A DNA stretch of 19,521 nucleotides from SBAX01 sp043806315 (lineage in GTDB: Bacteria; Planctomycetota; Phycisphaerae; UBA1845): positions 1 to 19,521 of the forward strand of contig JAZDHF010000257.1 of NCBI GenBank assembly GCA_043806315.1. The letters run 5' to 3'. Under the pieces are notes generated by a model. The model was not told the DNA's origin, searched no databases, and saw nothing but the letters and a program-made list of their open reading frames with translations. Within the stretch, counting starts at the first letter, position 1; the number at the start of each line of letters is the position of its first letter. Positions 6,599-14,531 of this stretch are shown here, in pieces. Both the position numbers and the translations under genes were made by a program.

Positions 6599-6613
6599 CC
6601 ATGCCAGGCATGG
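6599..6613. promoter_or_regulatory. Short palindrome upstream of the zinc-ribbon gene
   Basis: CCATGCC, one central base and GGCATGG form a perfect 7-bp dyad, 34 bp before the minus-strand ATG at 6565. It could be a protein-binding dyad or a chance palindrome; nothing distinguishes these here. Confidence 0.25.
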
Positions 6614-6781
6614 CCACTTCGCAGCCTGGGTTGGCTGGTCGCCATATTGCATCGCACCCGCGACAACGCATAATCCAGTTTATGACGCGCCCAAACCCTC
6701 GAACATCATGCGAACGCCGCGCCGTAGCGGCCCTCACAACAGTCGTGCTTCTTGGGGGCGGCAGCAGGGCGGCAGGCTCAG

Positions 6782-7012
6782 ATGTCGTTGTCTCTCAGTG
6801 TTGTCTGGCGTCTAATCTCCGTCGCGGTCATTGTGATGTGGACCACGCCATTCTTCACCATCCTGCGAGGCCCCGTTGCGCGTTGGGTCCGGCGCCAGCT
6901 CGGGCCTTGCGCTCCCGGTACGTATAATCTGACGCCGAACACGTCTGGAGTATGCCCCAAGTGCCGAACGTCAACTGAAATATCCCCAGCCGCAACGCAA
7001 AACCGGGTGTAG
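6782..7012 (+). CDS. Small membrane protein with degenerate zinc-ribbon motif
   Basis: This 76-residue frame begins MSLSLSVVWRLISVAVIVMW, a single hydrophobic helix, followed by a basic segment (RGPVARWVRRQLG). A tail then reads CAPGTYNLTPNTSGVCPKC. The tail matches the Planctomycetota-style ribbon 'CxxCGYNLTGNxSGVCPxCG', except that the second cysteine of the first pair and the last glycine are gone, leaving three cysteines in all. The start at 6782 is chosen because the hydrophobic helix begins there; a weak GGCAGG lies just upstream, and the frame is open back to 6752. The gene faces the other zinc-ribbon gene, which is transcribed away from it. It is either a small living gene with an unusual metal site or a decaying one. 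Confidence 0.55.
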   Translation: MSLSLSVVWRLISVAVIVMWTTPFFTILRGPVARWVRRQLGPCAPGTYNLTPNTSGVCPKCRTSTEISPAATQNRV

Positions 7013-7135
7013 ACAGCGACGGAAGCTTCGGCGGGACCAGCAAGACCCCGGCCTACGAGGAAACGGACCGCTTCCTTCTTGGGCGCGTTCCGCCCGGCCG
7101 GAGAGGGGGAAGTTGTCGGGTCGGCTGGTACCCCC

Positions 7136-7155
7136 CCCCCCAGTGAACTGGGGGG
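7136..7155. repeat. G/C-tract hairpin
   Basis: CCCCCCAG, loop TGAA and CTGGGGGG pair perfectly over 8 bp; the C-run begins five bases earlier still. It could act as a transcription barrier between the small zinc-ribbon gene ending at 7012 and nifJ reading the other way, but it has no T-tract on either side. Confidence 0.6.
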
Positions 7156-7198
7156 CTAAGTTCGTACGTCCCTTCGGGACGAGTGGTGCCGGGCGCCG

Positions 7199-7218
7199 TG
7201 CCCACACTTGCGTGGGCA
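7199..7218. repeat. Short hairpin
   Basis: TGCCCAC, loop ACTTGC and GTGGGCA pair perfectly over 7 bp. It is one of four hairpins within 250 bp of non-coding DNA. Confidence 0.5.
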
Positions 7219-7358
7219 TGTGGAATGATCCCGGTACACCGAGGACGAGTACGAGTCTATACGAGTACGGGCCTATGTCGTGCGATGAACCACACGGGCA
7301 CGCAAAGGCGAGCTATGCCATTCGCCCGCGGTTTCACTCGCAAGATGACCCCCCGAGA

Positions 7359-7381
7359 AGTTCCTCCCCAAGTGGGGAACT
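7359..7381 (-). terminator. Hairpin downstream of nifJ, possible terminator
   Basis: On the minus strand AGTTCCCC, loop ACTT and GGGG(A)GGAACT form a bulged stem about 72 bp after the nifJ stop. No U-tract follows, so intrinsic termination is uncertain. Confidence 0.3.
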
Positions 7382-7412
7382 GCAGGTGGATCGGGGACTT
7401 CAAGGGTAACCA

Positions 7413-7442
7413 CCGGTCGCTGGCGCTCCCGGCTCTGATGGG
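7413..7442 (-). repeat. Dispersed 30-bp repeat, copy 1 (after nifJ stop)
   Basis: Read on the minus strand, this 30-bp block begins 10 bp after the nifJ stop codon. It matches the block at 14657-14686 at 24 of 30 positions, with most differences being transitions. Both copies have the same orientation relative to the gene before them. Confidence 0.6.
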
Positions 7443-7452
7443 CATTCTTGGT

Positions 7453-10400
7453 TCATGCTCCTGAGGTCTGCTTGGGTCGCGGTTCAGCGCGGCGGGCGTA
7501 ATCGTCATAGCGCTGCGTTGCGGCTTGTTGGGCGAGTTCGAGCAGCCTCTCGGCCTGTTCGGGGTCGGACTGCATGAGCTGACGGAAACGATTCTCCATT
7601 CCCGCGTAGACGCGGAAGGGGATCTTGGGGGAGCGCGAGTCGAGCTGCATGGGGTTCAGTCCGTTCGCGGCTCGTCGTGGATCGTAGCGGTAGAGCGGCC
7701 AGTGACCGCAGTCGACGGCGGCCTGCTGATGCTTGAGTCCTTCGCGCATGTCGATCCCGTGGGCGATGCAGTGGGCGTAGGCGATGAGGATCGACGGGCC
7801 GTCGTAGCTTTCCGCCTCGACGAAGGCCTGGACCGTGTGGTTGTCGTTGGCCCCCATCGCGACGGCAGCGACGTAGACGCTTCCGTAATCCATCGCCCGA
7901 ACGCCGAGGTCCTTCTTGTTGGATTGTTTGCCCCCCGCGGCGAACTTGGCCACCGCGCCGATGGGCGTGGACTTGGACATCTGTCCGCCGGTGTTGGAAT
8001 ACACCTCGGTGTCGAGGACGAGGACGTTGACGTTGCGGCCTGAGGCGAGGACGTGGTCCAACCCGCCGTAGCCGATGTCGTAGGCCCAACCGTCCCCGCC
8101 GACGATCCACACGCTGCGTTTTACCAGGGCGTCGGCGACGTTGAACAGATCGTAACTCTCCCGCGTGTCGATTCGCGGAAGGCGTTTCTTCAACTCGGCG
8201 ACGCGCTCGCGTTGGGCGAGAATGCCGGCCTCGTCGTCCTGTTTGGCCTGGAGGAGTGACGCGACCAGTTCTTGTCCGATCTCATTCGACAGCTTGGTCA
8301 GCAGTCGCTCGGCGAAGACTCGCTGCTGGTCGATGGAAAGGCGAAATCCCAGACCGAACTCCGCGGCGTCCTCGAAGAGGGAATTGGACCATGCGGGCCC
8401 CTGGCCGGCGGCATTGATCGTCCAGGGCGTGGTCGGCAGGTTGCCGCCGAAGATTGAGGAGCAACCGGTGGCGTTGGCAATGACCGCCCGGTCGCCGAAA
8501 AGCTGACTGAGCAGTTTGAGATAGGGCGTCTCGCCGCAGCCCGCACAGGCCCCCGAGTACTCGAAGAGCGGAGTGAGGAATTGCGATCCCTTGACCGTCC
8601 CCGGTTTCACCGACCGGCGGTCGAACGCCGGCAAATCAAGGAAAAAGCGGTAATTCTCCCGTTCCGGTATCCGCAACGGCGCTTGCGGGGCCATGTTGAT
8701 CGCCTTGTGGCTCGCGTCCTGCTTACTCTTCGCCGGACAGATTTCGACGCAGATTCCGCATCCCGTGCAGTCCTCCGGGGCGACTTGCAGCGAATAACGC
8801 AGGCCCTTGAACTCCGTTCCCCGAGCATCGACCGACTTGAAGGTCGGCGGCGCACCCTGCGCCGCCTCGACCGGGTAGACGTTGGGTCGGATCGCCGCGT
8901 GCGGACAGACCAAGGCACATTTGTTGCATTGGATGCAGAGATCGGCGTCCCACACCGGGATTTCCAGGGCAATGTTGCGTTTTTCCCACTTGGCCGTACC
9001 GGTCGGGAAGGTGCCGTCCGGCGGGATCGCGCTGACCGGGAGGGAATCCCCCTTTCCGGCGATGATCCGCGCCGTCACCTCGCGGACGAAGGAGGGCGCC
9101 TCCTTGGGCACGACGCCCTCACGGTGACGCCCGTTGGTGACATACGCCGGCACGGCAACTTCAAAGAGGTTCTCCAAGGTTCGGTCCACGGCCGCACAGT
9201 TTTTGGCGACGACGGCCTCTCCCTTGGCCTGGTAGGTCTTGCGGATGGCGGCTTTGATCTTTTCGATGGCCTCGTCGCGGGGCAGGACGCCGGAGATGGC
9301 GAAGAAACACGTCTGCATGATGGTGTTGATCCGCCCGCCCATGCCGGAGTCCTTGGCGACTTTGTAGGCGTCGATCACATGGAAGCGCAGCCCTCGTTCC
9401 AGGATGAGGCGCTGGGTGTCGCTGGGAAGCGTGGACCACACGCGATCCGGCCCGGCGTCGGTGTTCAGCAGGAACGTGCCGCCGGGGACGGCCTGGTCGA
9501 GCATGTCCAGACGATCGAGGAACGTCGGCTGGTGGCAGGCGACGAAGTTCGCCCGCTGCACGAGGTAGGCGGAGCGGATGGGACGAGGTCCGAAGCGCAG
9601 GTGCGAAACGGTCACGGCGCCCGCCTTTTTCGAGTCATAGACGAAGTAGCCTTGGGCGTAATCGTCGGTTTCCTCGCCGATGATCTTGATGGTGTTCTTG
9701 TTGGCGCCGACCGTGCCGTCCGCGCCCAGTCCGTAAAAGACGGCCCGAACGACGTCGTCCTCCTCGGTGTTGAACGTGGGGTCGTAGGCCAGCGAGACGT
9801 GGGTCACGTCGTCCTCGATACCGACGGTGAAATGGTTCGTGGGGCGGGCCTTGGAGAGCTCGTCGTAGACGCCCTTCACCATGGCGGGGGTGAACTCCTT
9901 GGAAGACAGGCCGTAGCGACCGCCGATCACGCGGGGAATCGCGGCGAAGCGGCCGCCGCCCGCACTCATGTGCTCCATCAGCGCCGTCATGACATCCTGA
10001 TAGAGCGGTTCGCCGGCGGCGCCCGGCTCCTTGGTTCGGTCAAGCACGGCCAGCGATTTCGTCGTTGGCGGCAGCGCTTCGATGAAGCGACGGGCGTCGA
10101 AGGGGCGGAACAATCTAACCTTGAGCAAACCGACCTTGTCCCCCGTTCGTACAAGATGGTCCACGGTTTCGTGGGCGGTCTCCGCGCCGGAGCCCATGAT
10201 GACGATCACGCGGTCGGCCTTTGGGTCGCCGATGTAGTCGAACAGGTGATATTGCCGACCCACGAGTTGGGCGAAGCGGTCCATCGTCCGCTGCACGATA
10301 TCCGGGCAGGCGAGATAGTACGGGTTGACGGCCTCTCGCGCCTGGAAGAAGACATCCGGGTTCTGCGCCGAGCCGCGGAGAACGGGTCGATCAGGGTTGA

Positions 10401-11022
10401 GGGCCCGGGCGCGGTGCTGATAGACGAGTTCGTCGTCGATCATCGCCCGCAGATCGTCGTCGGCAAGCTCTTCGATCTTCATCACTTCGTGCGACGTACG
10501 GAAGCCGTCGAAGAAGTGCATGAAGGGAACTCGCGATTGCAGGGTCGCGGCGTGGGCGATTGCGGCCTGGTCCATCACCTCCTGAACGCTGCCGGAGGCG
10601 AGCATGGCGAAGCCCGTGCTTCGAGCGGCCATCACATCGCTGTGGTCGCCGAAGATGGACAGGGCGTGCGTGGCGACCGTCCGCGCGGAAATGTGAAAGA
10701 CCGTGGGGGTGAGTTCGCCGGCGATCTTGAACATATTGGGCAGCATCAGGAGCAGCCCTTGCGAGGCCGTGAACGTCGTCGCGAGTGACCCGGCCTGGAT
10801 CGCGCCGTGGATCGCCGCGGCCGCGCCCGCTTCGCTTTGCATTTCGGTGACGGACGGGATGCAGCCCCAGAGGTTCGGCGTTTTCTCGAAGGCCCACTGG
10901 TCGGCCCACTCCCCCATCGGGGAACTGGGCGTGATCGGGTAGATCGCGACCACGTCGCTCAGTCGATACGCGACGTAGGCCGCAGCCTCGTTCCCGTCGA
11001 TGGTGACAAGCCGTCTTCCCAT
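7453..11022 (-). CDS. nifJ: Pyruvate:ferredoxin (flavodoxin) oxidoreductase, single-chain
   Basis: This 1189-residue enzyme oxidises pyruvate with CoA to acetyl-CoA and CO2 and reduces ferredoxin or flavodoxin; it is cytoplasmic and typical of anaerobic or fermentative metabolism. Domains in order: the N-terminal pyruvate-binding domain (AIYPITPSSPMGEWADQWA, SVTEMQSEAGAAAA), domain II/III through about residue 400, and the EKR-type stretch (GYFVYDSKKAGAVTVSHLRF). The gamma-like region follows (VACHQPTFLDRLDML). Two 4Fe-4S clusters come next, CIQCNKCALVCPHAAI near residue 695 and CTGCGICVEICP near 750. The TPP domain has CAGCGETPYLKLL and GDGWAYDIGYGGLDHVL near 975, with NTGGQMSKSTP. The ATG at 11022 has GGAG 7 bp upstream; the open extension to 11070 covers the promoter. 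Length matches the family (about 1170-1200). It lies 252 bp after mnmE. Confidence 0.98.
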   Translation of the reverse strand: MGRRLVTIDGNEAAAYVAYRLSDVVAIYPITPSSPMGEWADQWAFEKTPNLWGCIPSVTEMQSEAGAAAAIHGAIQAGSLATTFTASQGLLLMLPNMFKIAGELTPTVFHISARTVATHALSIFGDHSDVMAARSTGFAMLASGSVQEVMDQAAIAHAATLQSRVPFMHFFDGFRTSHEVMKIEELADDDLRAMIDDELVYQHRARALNPDRPVLRGSAQNPDVFFQAREAVNPYYLACPDIVQRTMDRFAQLVGRQYHLFDYIGDPKADRVIVIMGSGAETAHETVDHLVRTGDKVGLLKVRLFRPFDARRFIEALPPTTKSLAVLDRTKEPGAAGEPLYQDVMTALMEHMSAGGGRFAAIPRVIGGRYGLSSKEFTPAMVKGVYDELSKARPTNHFTVGIEDDVTHVSLAYDPTFNTEEDDVVRAVFYGLGADGTVGANKNTIKIIGEETDDYAQGYFVYDSKKAGAVTVSHLRFGPRPIRSAYLVQRANFVACHQPTFLDRLDMLDQAVPGGTFLLNTDAGPDRVWSTLPSDTQRLILERGLRFHVIDAYKVAKDSGMGGRINTIMQTCFFAISGVLPRDEAIEKIKAAIRKTYQAKGEAVVAKNCAAVDRTLENLFEVAVPAYVTNGRHREGVVPKEAPSFVREVTARIIAGKGDSLPVSAIPPDGTFPTGTAKWEKRNIALEIPVWDADLCIQCNKCALVCPHAAIRPNVYPVEAAQGAPPTFKSVDARGTEFKGLRYSLQVAPEDCTGCGICVEICPAKSKQDASHKAINMAPQAPLRIPERENYRFFLDLPAFDRRSVKPGTVKGSQFLTPLFEYSGACAGCGETPYLKLLSQLFGDRAVIANATGCSSIFGGNLPTTPWTINAAGQGPAWSNSLFEDAAEFGLGFRLSIDQQRVFAERLLTKLSNEIGQELVASLLQAKQDDEAGILAQRERVAELKKRLPRIDTRESYDLFNVADALVKRSVWIVGGDGWAYDIGYGGLDHVLASGRNVNVLVLDTEVYSNTGGQMSKSTPIGAVAKFAAGGKQSNKKDLGVRAMDYGSVYVAAVAMGANDNHTVQAFVEAESYDGPSILIAYAHCIAHGIDMREGLKHQQAAVDCGHWPLYRYDPRRAANGLNPMQLDSRSPKIPFRVYAGMENRFRQLMQSDPEQAERLLELAQQAATQRYDDYARRAEPRPKQTSGA

Positions 11023-11274
11023 GCAGTTTCTCCAGCTCTCCAAAGGAGTATAGCAAACGGCGTTCCACAACGTGGCCCGGGCGGGGGCTCGTGCTTGCCA
11101 CCGGGCCGTGCTACCGTCTGCCTTGAGTTCCTGTGCAGGGAACGGATTGGGCCGAGACCCCGGCAGCCGACGGCAGGCGACGTCATGGAAACGATAGCTT
11201 GACGAATCCCCCGCCTCCTTTTTTCCGCCGTACCGTGGATGCTTCGCCGACGCCGACGTGGCACACGTCTGTTC
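11023..11274. other. Intergenic region between mnmE and nifJ
   Basis: These 252 bp hold the nifJ leader and promoter candidate and a perfect 6-bp hairpin GACGTG-GCA-CACGTC at 11255-11269, 6 bp after the mnmE stop. A T-tract is not adjacent to it, so it is at best a weak terminator. No gene seen. Confidence 0.5.
11047..11052 (-). promoter_or_regulatory. Candidate extended -10 promoter of nifJ
   Basis: On the minus strand TGCTATACT gives a near-consensus -10 (TATACT) with the extended TGn. Transcription from it would begin about 18-20 bases before the nifJ ATG, leaving just room for the GGAG. No good -35 is present, as is allowed for extended -10 promoters. Confidence 0.45.
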
Positions 11275-12681
11275 CTATTTGCCGATGCAGAAGTTGGCGA
11301 AGACGCGGCCGAGGAGATCGTCGGTCGTCACTTCCCCGGTTACGGCCCCGAGGGCGTCCAGCGCCTCGCGCAGCTCGAAGGCCACGAGGTCGGCGCAGTC
11401 CACGGTTTCGGTCGCCGTCTCGCTGAGGCTCATCGCCCGCCCGATCGCGCTGCCGGCATCGGCGATCGCGCTCCGCTGGCGCTCGCTGAGGAGCATCGCC
11501 TCGCCGAGCGTCGTTCCGGCTGTTTCACCCAGAGCTTCCACGAATGCGGTGCGCAGGACATCGGTCCCGGCCCCGCTCTTGGCACTGACCCTTCGCACCG
11601 GCCCGATGTTCCAGGCTTCCATCCGCCGGACCCGTTGGGCAACATCGCGATCGGAGAGGAGATCGCACTTGTTGGCGGCCACCACGACCCGAGGAAGCTC
11701 CAGCGAATGCACCAGCCCCAGAGCCGCGGCGTCCTCGTGAGCATCGAGGTCGACCACCAGGCACACCAGGTCCACCCGCTGGGCCGCATCCAGCGTCAGC
11801 GCCCGCGCCTGGGCGATGACGGCGTCCTCCGACGGGCCGACGCCCGCGGCGTCCAAGAGGATCGCTTCACCGCGTCCGAGACGAATCGGGGCGGAAAGGA
11901 TATCGCGCGTGGTTCCGGCCGCGGCTGCACAAATAGCGCGGCTGGTTCCGCTCAACGCATTCATCAGCGAACTCTTGCCCGCGTTGGGACGGCCCAAAAG
12001 GAGAATTCGGGGAAGGGTGTCGAGTCGCTCAGCCGACTTCGTCGCGGCGGGAATCCGGCTCAGTCGCGCGTCAATCGTCGCCAGTCGCTCGCGCAGGGCG
12101 ACGGGAGTGATGAACTCGATCGGCTCCTCGGCGAAGTCAATGTCCGCCTCGACCAACGCCAGCAGCTCGGCCAACTCATCCCGGGCGTCGCCGATCTCGT
12201 GCGATAGCCGTCCGTCCATCATCCACCGCGAGGCCCGGAGTTGCGTGTCGGTCCGCGCCCGGATGACGCCAGCGACGGCTTCGGCCTCCGCGAGGTCCAT
12301 CGCCCCGTTGAGGAACGCCCGGGCCGTGAACTCGCCCGGCTGGGCGGCGACCGCACCCAGCGCCATTGCCCGTCGGCGAATCATCTCCAAGACCGGCGGC
12401 GAACCGATGCTGTGGATTTCCACCAGGTCCTGACGCGTATAGCTGTGCGGCGCCCGGAAGACATAGAAAACGGCCGGCAGTCCGATTTCCGCCGTCGATC
12501 GAACCTCGCCTGAAATCCGCGTCGACCCCGGTCTGCGAGCCAGGGGCACGTCCCCCGCAACCTTGACCATGGTATCCGCGATATCGATCGCCTTCGGTCC
12601 GCTCAGGCGAACGATGCCGACCGCACCGTTCCCCGGTGCGGACGAGACGGCCACGATGGTGTCATCCAGTCGGTCGAGCAT
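11275..12681 (-). CDS. mnmE: tRNA uridine-5-carboxymethylaminomethyl modification GTPase
   Basis: MnmE works with MnmG to modify the wobble uridine (U34) of several tRNAs. The 468-residue protein has the N-terminal tetrahydrofolate-binding domain (MLDRLDDTIVAVSSAPGNGA, VGIVRLSGP, HSYTRQDLVEIH, QPGEFTARAFLNGAMDLAEAEA, split here for reading). The inserted G domain has G1 GRPNAGKS at 230-237, G2 GTTRD at 256-260 and G4 NKCD at 337-340. The C-terminal FCIGK (464-468) holds the essential cysteine. Two things are odd. G3 is DAAG (277-280) instead of DTAG, and the switch II position of the catalytic glutamate (Glu282 in E. coli) aligns with Ile289. The HGG-type segment after VEIH is also changed (SIGS). 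GTP hydrolysis may be slower or rely on another residue. It has a normal length and its ATG at 12681 fits the family. Confidence 0.96.
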   Translation of the reverse strand: MLDRLDDTIVAVSSAPGNGAVGIVRLSGPKAIDIADTMVKVAGDVPLARRPGSTRISGEVRSTAEIGLPAVFYVFRAPHSYTRQDLVEIHSIGSPPVLEMIRRRAMALGAVAAQPGEFTARAFLNGAMDLAEAEAVAGVIRARTDTQLRASRWMMDGRLSHEIGDARDELAELLALVEADIDFAEEPIEFITPVALRERLATIDARLSRIPAATKSAERLDTLPRILLLGRPNAGKSSLMNALSGTSRAICAAAAGTTRDILSAPIRLGRGEAILLDAAGVGPSEDAVIAQARALTLDAAQRVDLVCLVVDLDAHEDAAALGLVHSLELPRVVVAANKCDLLSDRDVAQRVRRMEAWNIGPVRRVSAKSGAGTDVLRTAFVEALGETAGTTLGEAMLLSERQRSAIADAGSAIGRAMSLSETATETVDCADLVAFELREALDALGAVTGEVTTDDLLGRVFANFCIGK

Positions 12682-12707
12682 GAGTGTTCCACGTCATGGG
12701 CAATGCG

Positions 12708-12778
12708 GATTGTCGATTGTCGATTGTCGAATGAAAGCGTCAACAAATCGACAATCGGCAATGGCAATCGACAATTCG
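12708..12778. repeat. Heptamer tandem repeat with inverted partner
   Basis: GATTGTC occurs three times in tandem at 12708-12728 and continues GA. About 20 bp later, 12747-12778 carries ATCGACAATC, GGCAATGGCA and ATCGACAATTC, the inverted version of the same unit. The whole could fold into an imperfect long hairpin. It lies just upstream of mnmE, between divergent mnmE and flagellin genes. Confidence 0.7.
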
Positions 12779-12960
12779 TGACCACCCGTGGGCTGATAAC
12801 CACAAGGCCGCAAAACGCGGACGTCGGCGATCCATAAAAAAACTTGACTTTCATCGCGGGTGCCGGGGTCGAGAAGCGGGTTTTTACCAAGAAAACGCGC
12901 CAAAGTTTTGCGACGGCGTTTTTATATCCTACCGTTCGGATAAGTACTAGTGTGGATACC

Positions 12961-12983
12961 TAGCATCGACCAGCGATGCGCTA
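12961..12983 (+). promoter_or_regulatory. Stem-loop in the flagellin 5' leader
   Basis: TAGCATCG (12961-12968), a 5-nt loop and CGATGCGCTA (12974-12983) pair with a two-base bulge. The structure sits directly before the GGGGG that serves as the flagellin ribosome binding site. It might control flagellin translation or mRNA stability; this is inferred from position only. Confidence 0.35.
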
Positions 12984-12999
12984 ACGGGGGTTCCGAATT

Positions 13000-14481
13000 A
13001 TGGCATTGACCGTAACGAACACGAACACGATGTCGTTGTTGAACATCCTGAACCAGAACTCGATTGCCCAGTCCAGCACCTTAAAGCAGCTTACGACGGG
13101 CAAGCGAATCAACACCGGCAAGGACGATCCGGCGGGACTGATCGCCTTGACATCACTCAACACTGAGCTGACGGCGGTCACTGCATCGCTGACCAATAAC
13201 CAGCGGACCGATTCGATGCTGACGGTGGCCGACTCCGCGATCGGCGAGATCAGCTCGTTGCTCAGCCAGATCGAGACGCTGGTCATTTCCACGTCCAGTA
13301 AGACGACGCTAACCGACGCGGAGGTCGCGGCCAACCAGTCGCAGATCGACAACGCCCTGTCGGCCATCGACCGGATCGTCAACACCACGAACTTCAACGG
13401 CACCAGGTTGCTCGATGGGGCTCTCGCCGTCGATACGAGCGGGGCGGCCGGTAACAGTTATCTGAGCAACCTGCGGGTCTTCTCCCGGGGTCAGAGCACG
13501 ACCGACACCAGTTTGAGCATCAACCGAATCGCGTCCGCGACGGTCGCGTCGGCGACCTTCGCTTTCGCCGGAGGGGCCTCAACCACGCGCACCTCGGGAA
13601 CGACCACCGTGGCGATCAAGGGGGCGTTGGGGACGGCGACGGTGACGCTGGCCAGCGGTCTGACGCAGTCGGACATAGTGACCGCGATCAACCTCGCCAA
13701 GGCCCAGACCGGCGTCTCGGCGATCCAGAACTCGACGAACATCAAGCTGAACGCCACCGCGTACGGGGCAGATTCGTTCGTCAGTGTAGATGTGCTGTCC
13801 GGAGGGAAGATCAACACGACCTACGGGACGGCGACCAGCGACAGCAACACGACCAACGACGTTCAAAACATCAGCAAGCAGGTCGGCAAGGACGTCAACG
13901 TCACCATCAACGGTCAGACGGCGGCGGCCGACGGGTTGGACGTCTTCTACAGCGCCAATGACCTCAGTCTGCAGTTCACCGTCTCCACAGACTTCGGAAA
14001 GGGCAACACGGGGGCGACGACTTCGACTTCCTTTACCGTCAAGGCGTCGGGCGGCGCCACCTTCCAGCTTGGAACGACGGCCAGTACGCGACAGACCCTC
14101 GGCGTCGACTCGTTGGGGACGTACAACCTCGGGGGAGGCAACGGATCGGCCAAGCTAAGCCAACTGAAATCGGGCTTCTCCCAGGCGCTAAGAACGGACC
14201 CGACGGGAGCGTTGACCTCCGTCCGCGAGGCGATTTCCGACGTGGCCAGCATCCGGGGTCGGATCGGAGGCTTCCAGAAGTTCCAGGTCGGAAGCTCGAT
14301 TAATTCCCTGAAGGCGGCCCAGACGGCGCTCACCCAAGCTTCCAGCGCCATCGGTGACACGGATTATGCCGCCGCAACGTCGAATCTGAACCGTGAGACG
14401 GTTCTGATCCAGTCCAGCATCCAGTTGCTCGGATTGGCGAATCAGCAGTCGTCGCAGATTCTGTCGCTGCTCAACTTCTAG
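13000..14481 (+). CDS. fliC: Flagellin
   Basis: This 493-residue protein is a flagellar filament subunit, exported by the flagellar type III system. The N-terminal D0/D1 helices are clear: MSLLNILNQNSIAQSS, LKQLTTGKRINTGKDDPAGL, then NNQRTDSMLTVADSAIGEI. So are the C-terminal ones: ALTSVREAISDVASIRGRIG, SAIGDTDYAAATSNLNRETV and LLGLANQQSSQILSLLNF. Residues about 145-385 form a Ser/Thr/Gly-rich surface domain of low complexity, the part that varies between strains. The ATG at 13000 fits the family start; GGGGG lies about 9 bp before it. The protein lacks an N-terminal signal peptide, as expected. The gene stands alone: no flagellar chaperone, hook or motor gene adjoins it. I found no convincing sigma-28 promoter. 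Confidence 0.96.
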   Translation: MALTVTNTNTMSLLNILNQNSIAQSSTLKQLTTGKRINTGKDDPAGLIALTSLNTELTAVTASLTNNQRTDSMLTVADSAIGEISSLLSQIETLVISTSSKTTLTDAEVAANQSQIDNALSAIDRIVNTTNFNGTRLLDGALAVDTSGAAGNSYLSNLRVFSRGQSTTDTSLSINRIASATVASATFAFAGGASTTRTSGTTTVAIKGALGTATVTLASGLTQSDIVTAINLAKAQTGVSAIQNSTNIKLNATAYGADSFVSVDVLSGGKINTTYGTATSDSNTTNDVQNISKQVGKDVNVTINGQTAAADGLDVFYSANDLSLQFTVSTDFGKGNTGATTSTSFTVKASGGATFQLGTTASTRQTLGVDSLGTYNLGGGNGSAKLSQLKSGFSQALRTDPTGALTSVREAISDVASIRGRIGGFQKFQVGSSINSLKAAQTALTQASSAIGDTDYAAATSNLNRETVLIQSSIQLLGLANQQSSQILSLLNF

Positions 14482-14505
14482 GCGTATAGGATTTTTTGGA
14501 GGGAA

Positions 14506-14531
14506 TCGAGCGGACCGGGGGGACCGCTCGA
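14506..14531 (+). terminator. Hairpin after flagellin, possible terminator
   Basis: TCGAGCGGACC (14506-14516), loop GGGG and GGACCGCTCGA (14521-14531) pair over 11 positions with one A-A mismatch, 24 bp after the flagellin stop. No T-tract follows on the plus strand; the TTTTTT at 14493-14498 lies before it. It probably limits read-through into the convergent gene or protects the mRNA end. Confidence 0.45.

Larger units (their letters stand above)
7013..7452. other. Gene-free spacer rich in hairpins
   Basis: I find no gene I would defend in these 440 bp. They hold a very stable hairpin (7136-7155), CGTCCC-TTC-GGGACG at about 7166-7180, another hairpin at 7199-7218, a bulged hairpin at 7359-7381, and one copy of a dispersed 30-bp repeat next to the nifJ stop (7413-7442). 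Confidence 0.6.

Noticed and set aside
7183..7464. 93-residue plus-strand open frame before nifJ
   Set aside because: It runs through two hairpins and a dispersed repeat, has no domain, and overlaps the end of nifJ.
8581..10788. 735-residue open frame on the plus strand, inside nifJ
   Set aside because: It is exactly antisense to a strongly conserved oxidoreductase, is rich in Arg, Gly, Asp and Val as expected from a reversed high-GC codon frame, and has no recognisable motif.
11239..12207. 322-residue open frame on the plus strand
   Set aside because: Antisense to mnmE, whose motifs cover the same bases.
12708..12778. GATTGTC units as a CRISPR array
   Set aside because: The units are 7 bp with no spacers and no cas genes nearby.
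12936..12943. TCGGATAA as a sigma-28 -10 box for flagellin
   Set aside because: It matches 6 of 8 bases of GCCGATAA, but no TAAAGTTT-like -35 stands 11 bp before it.
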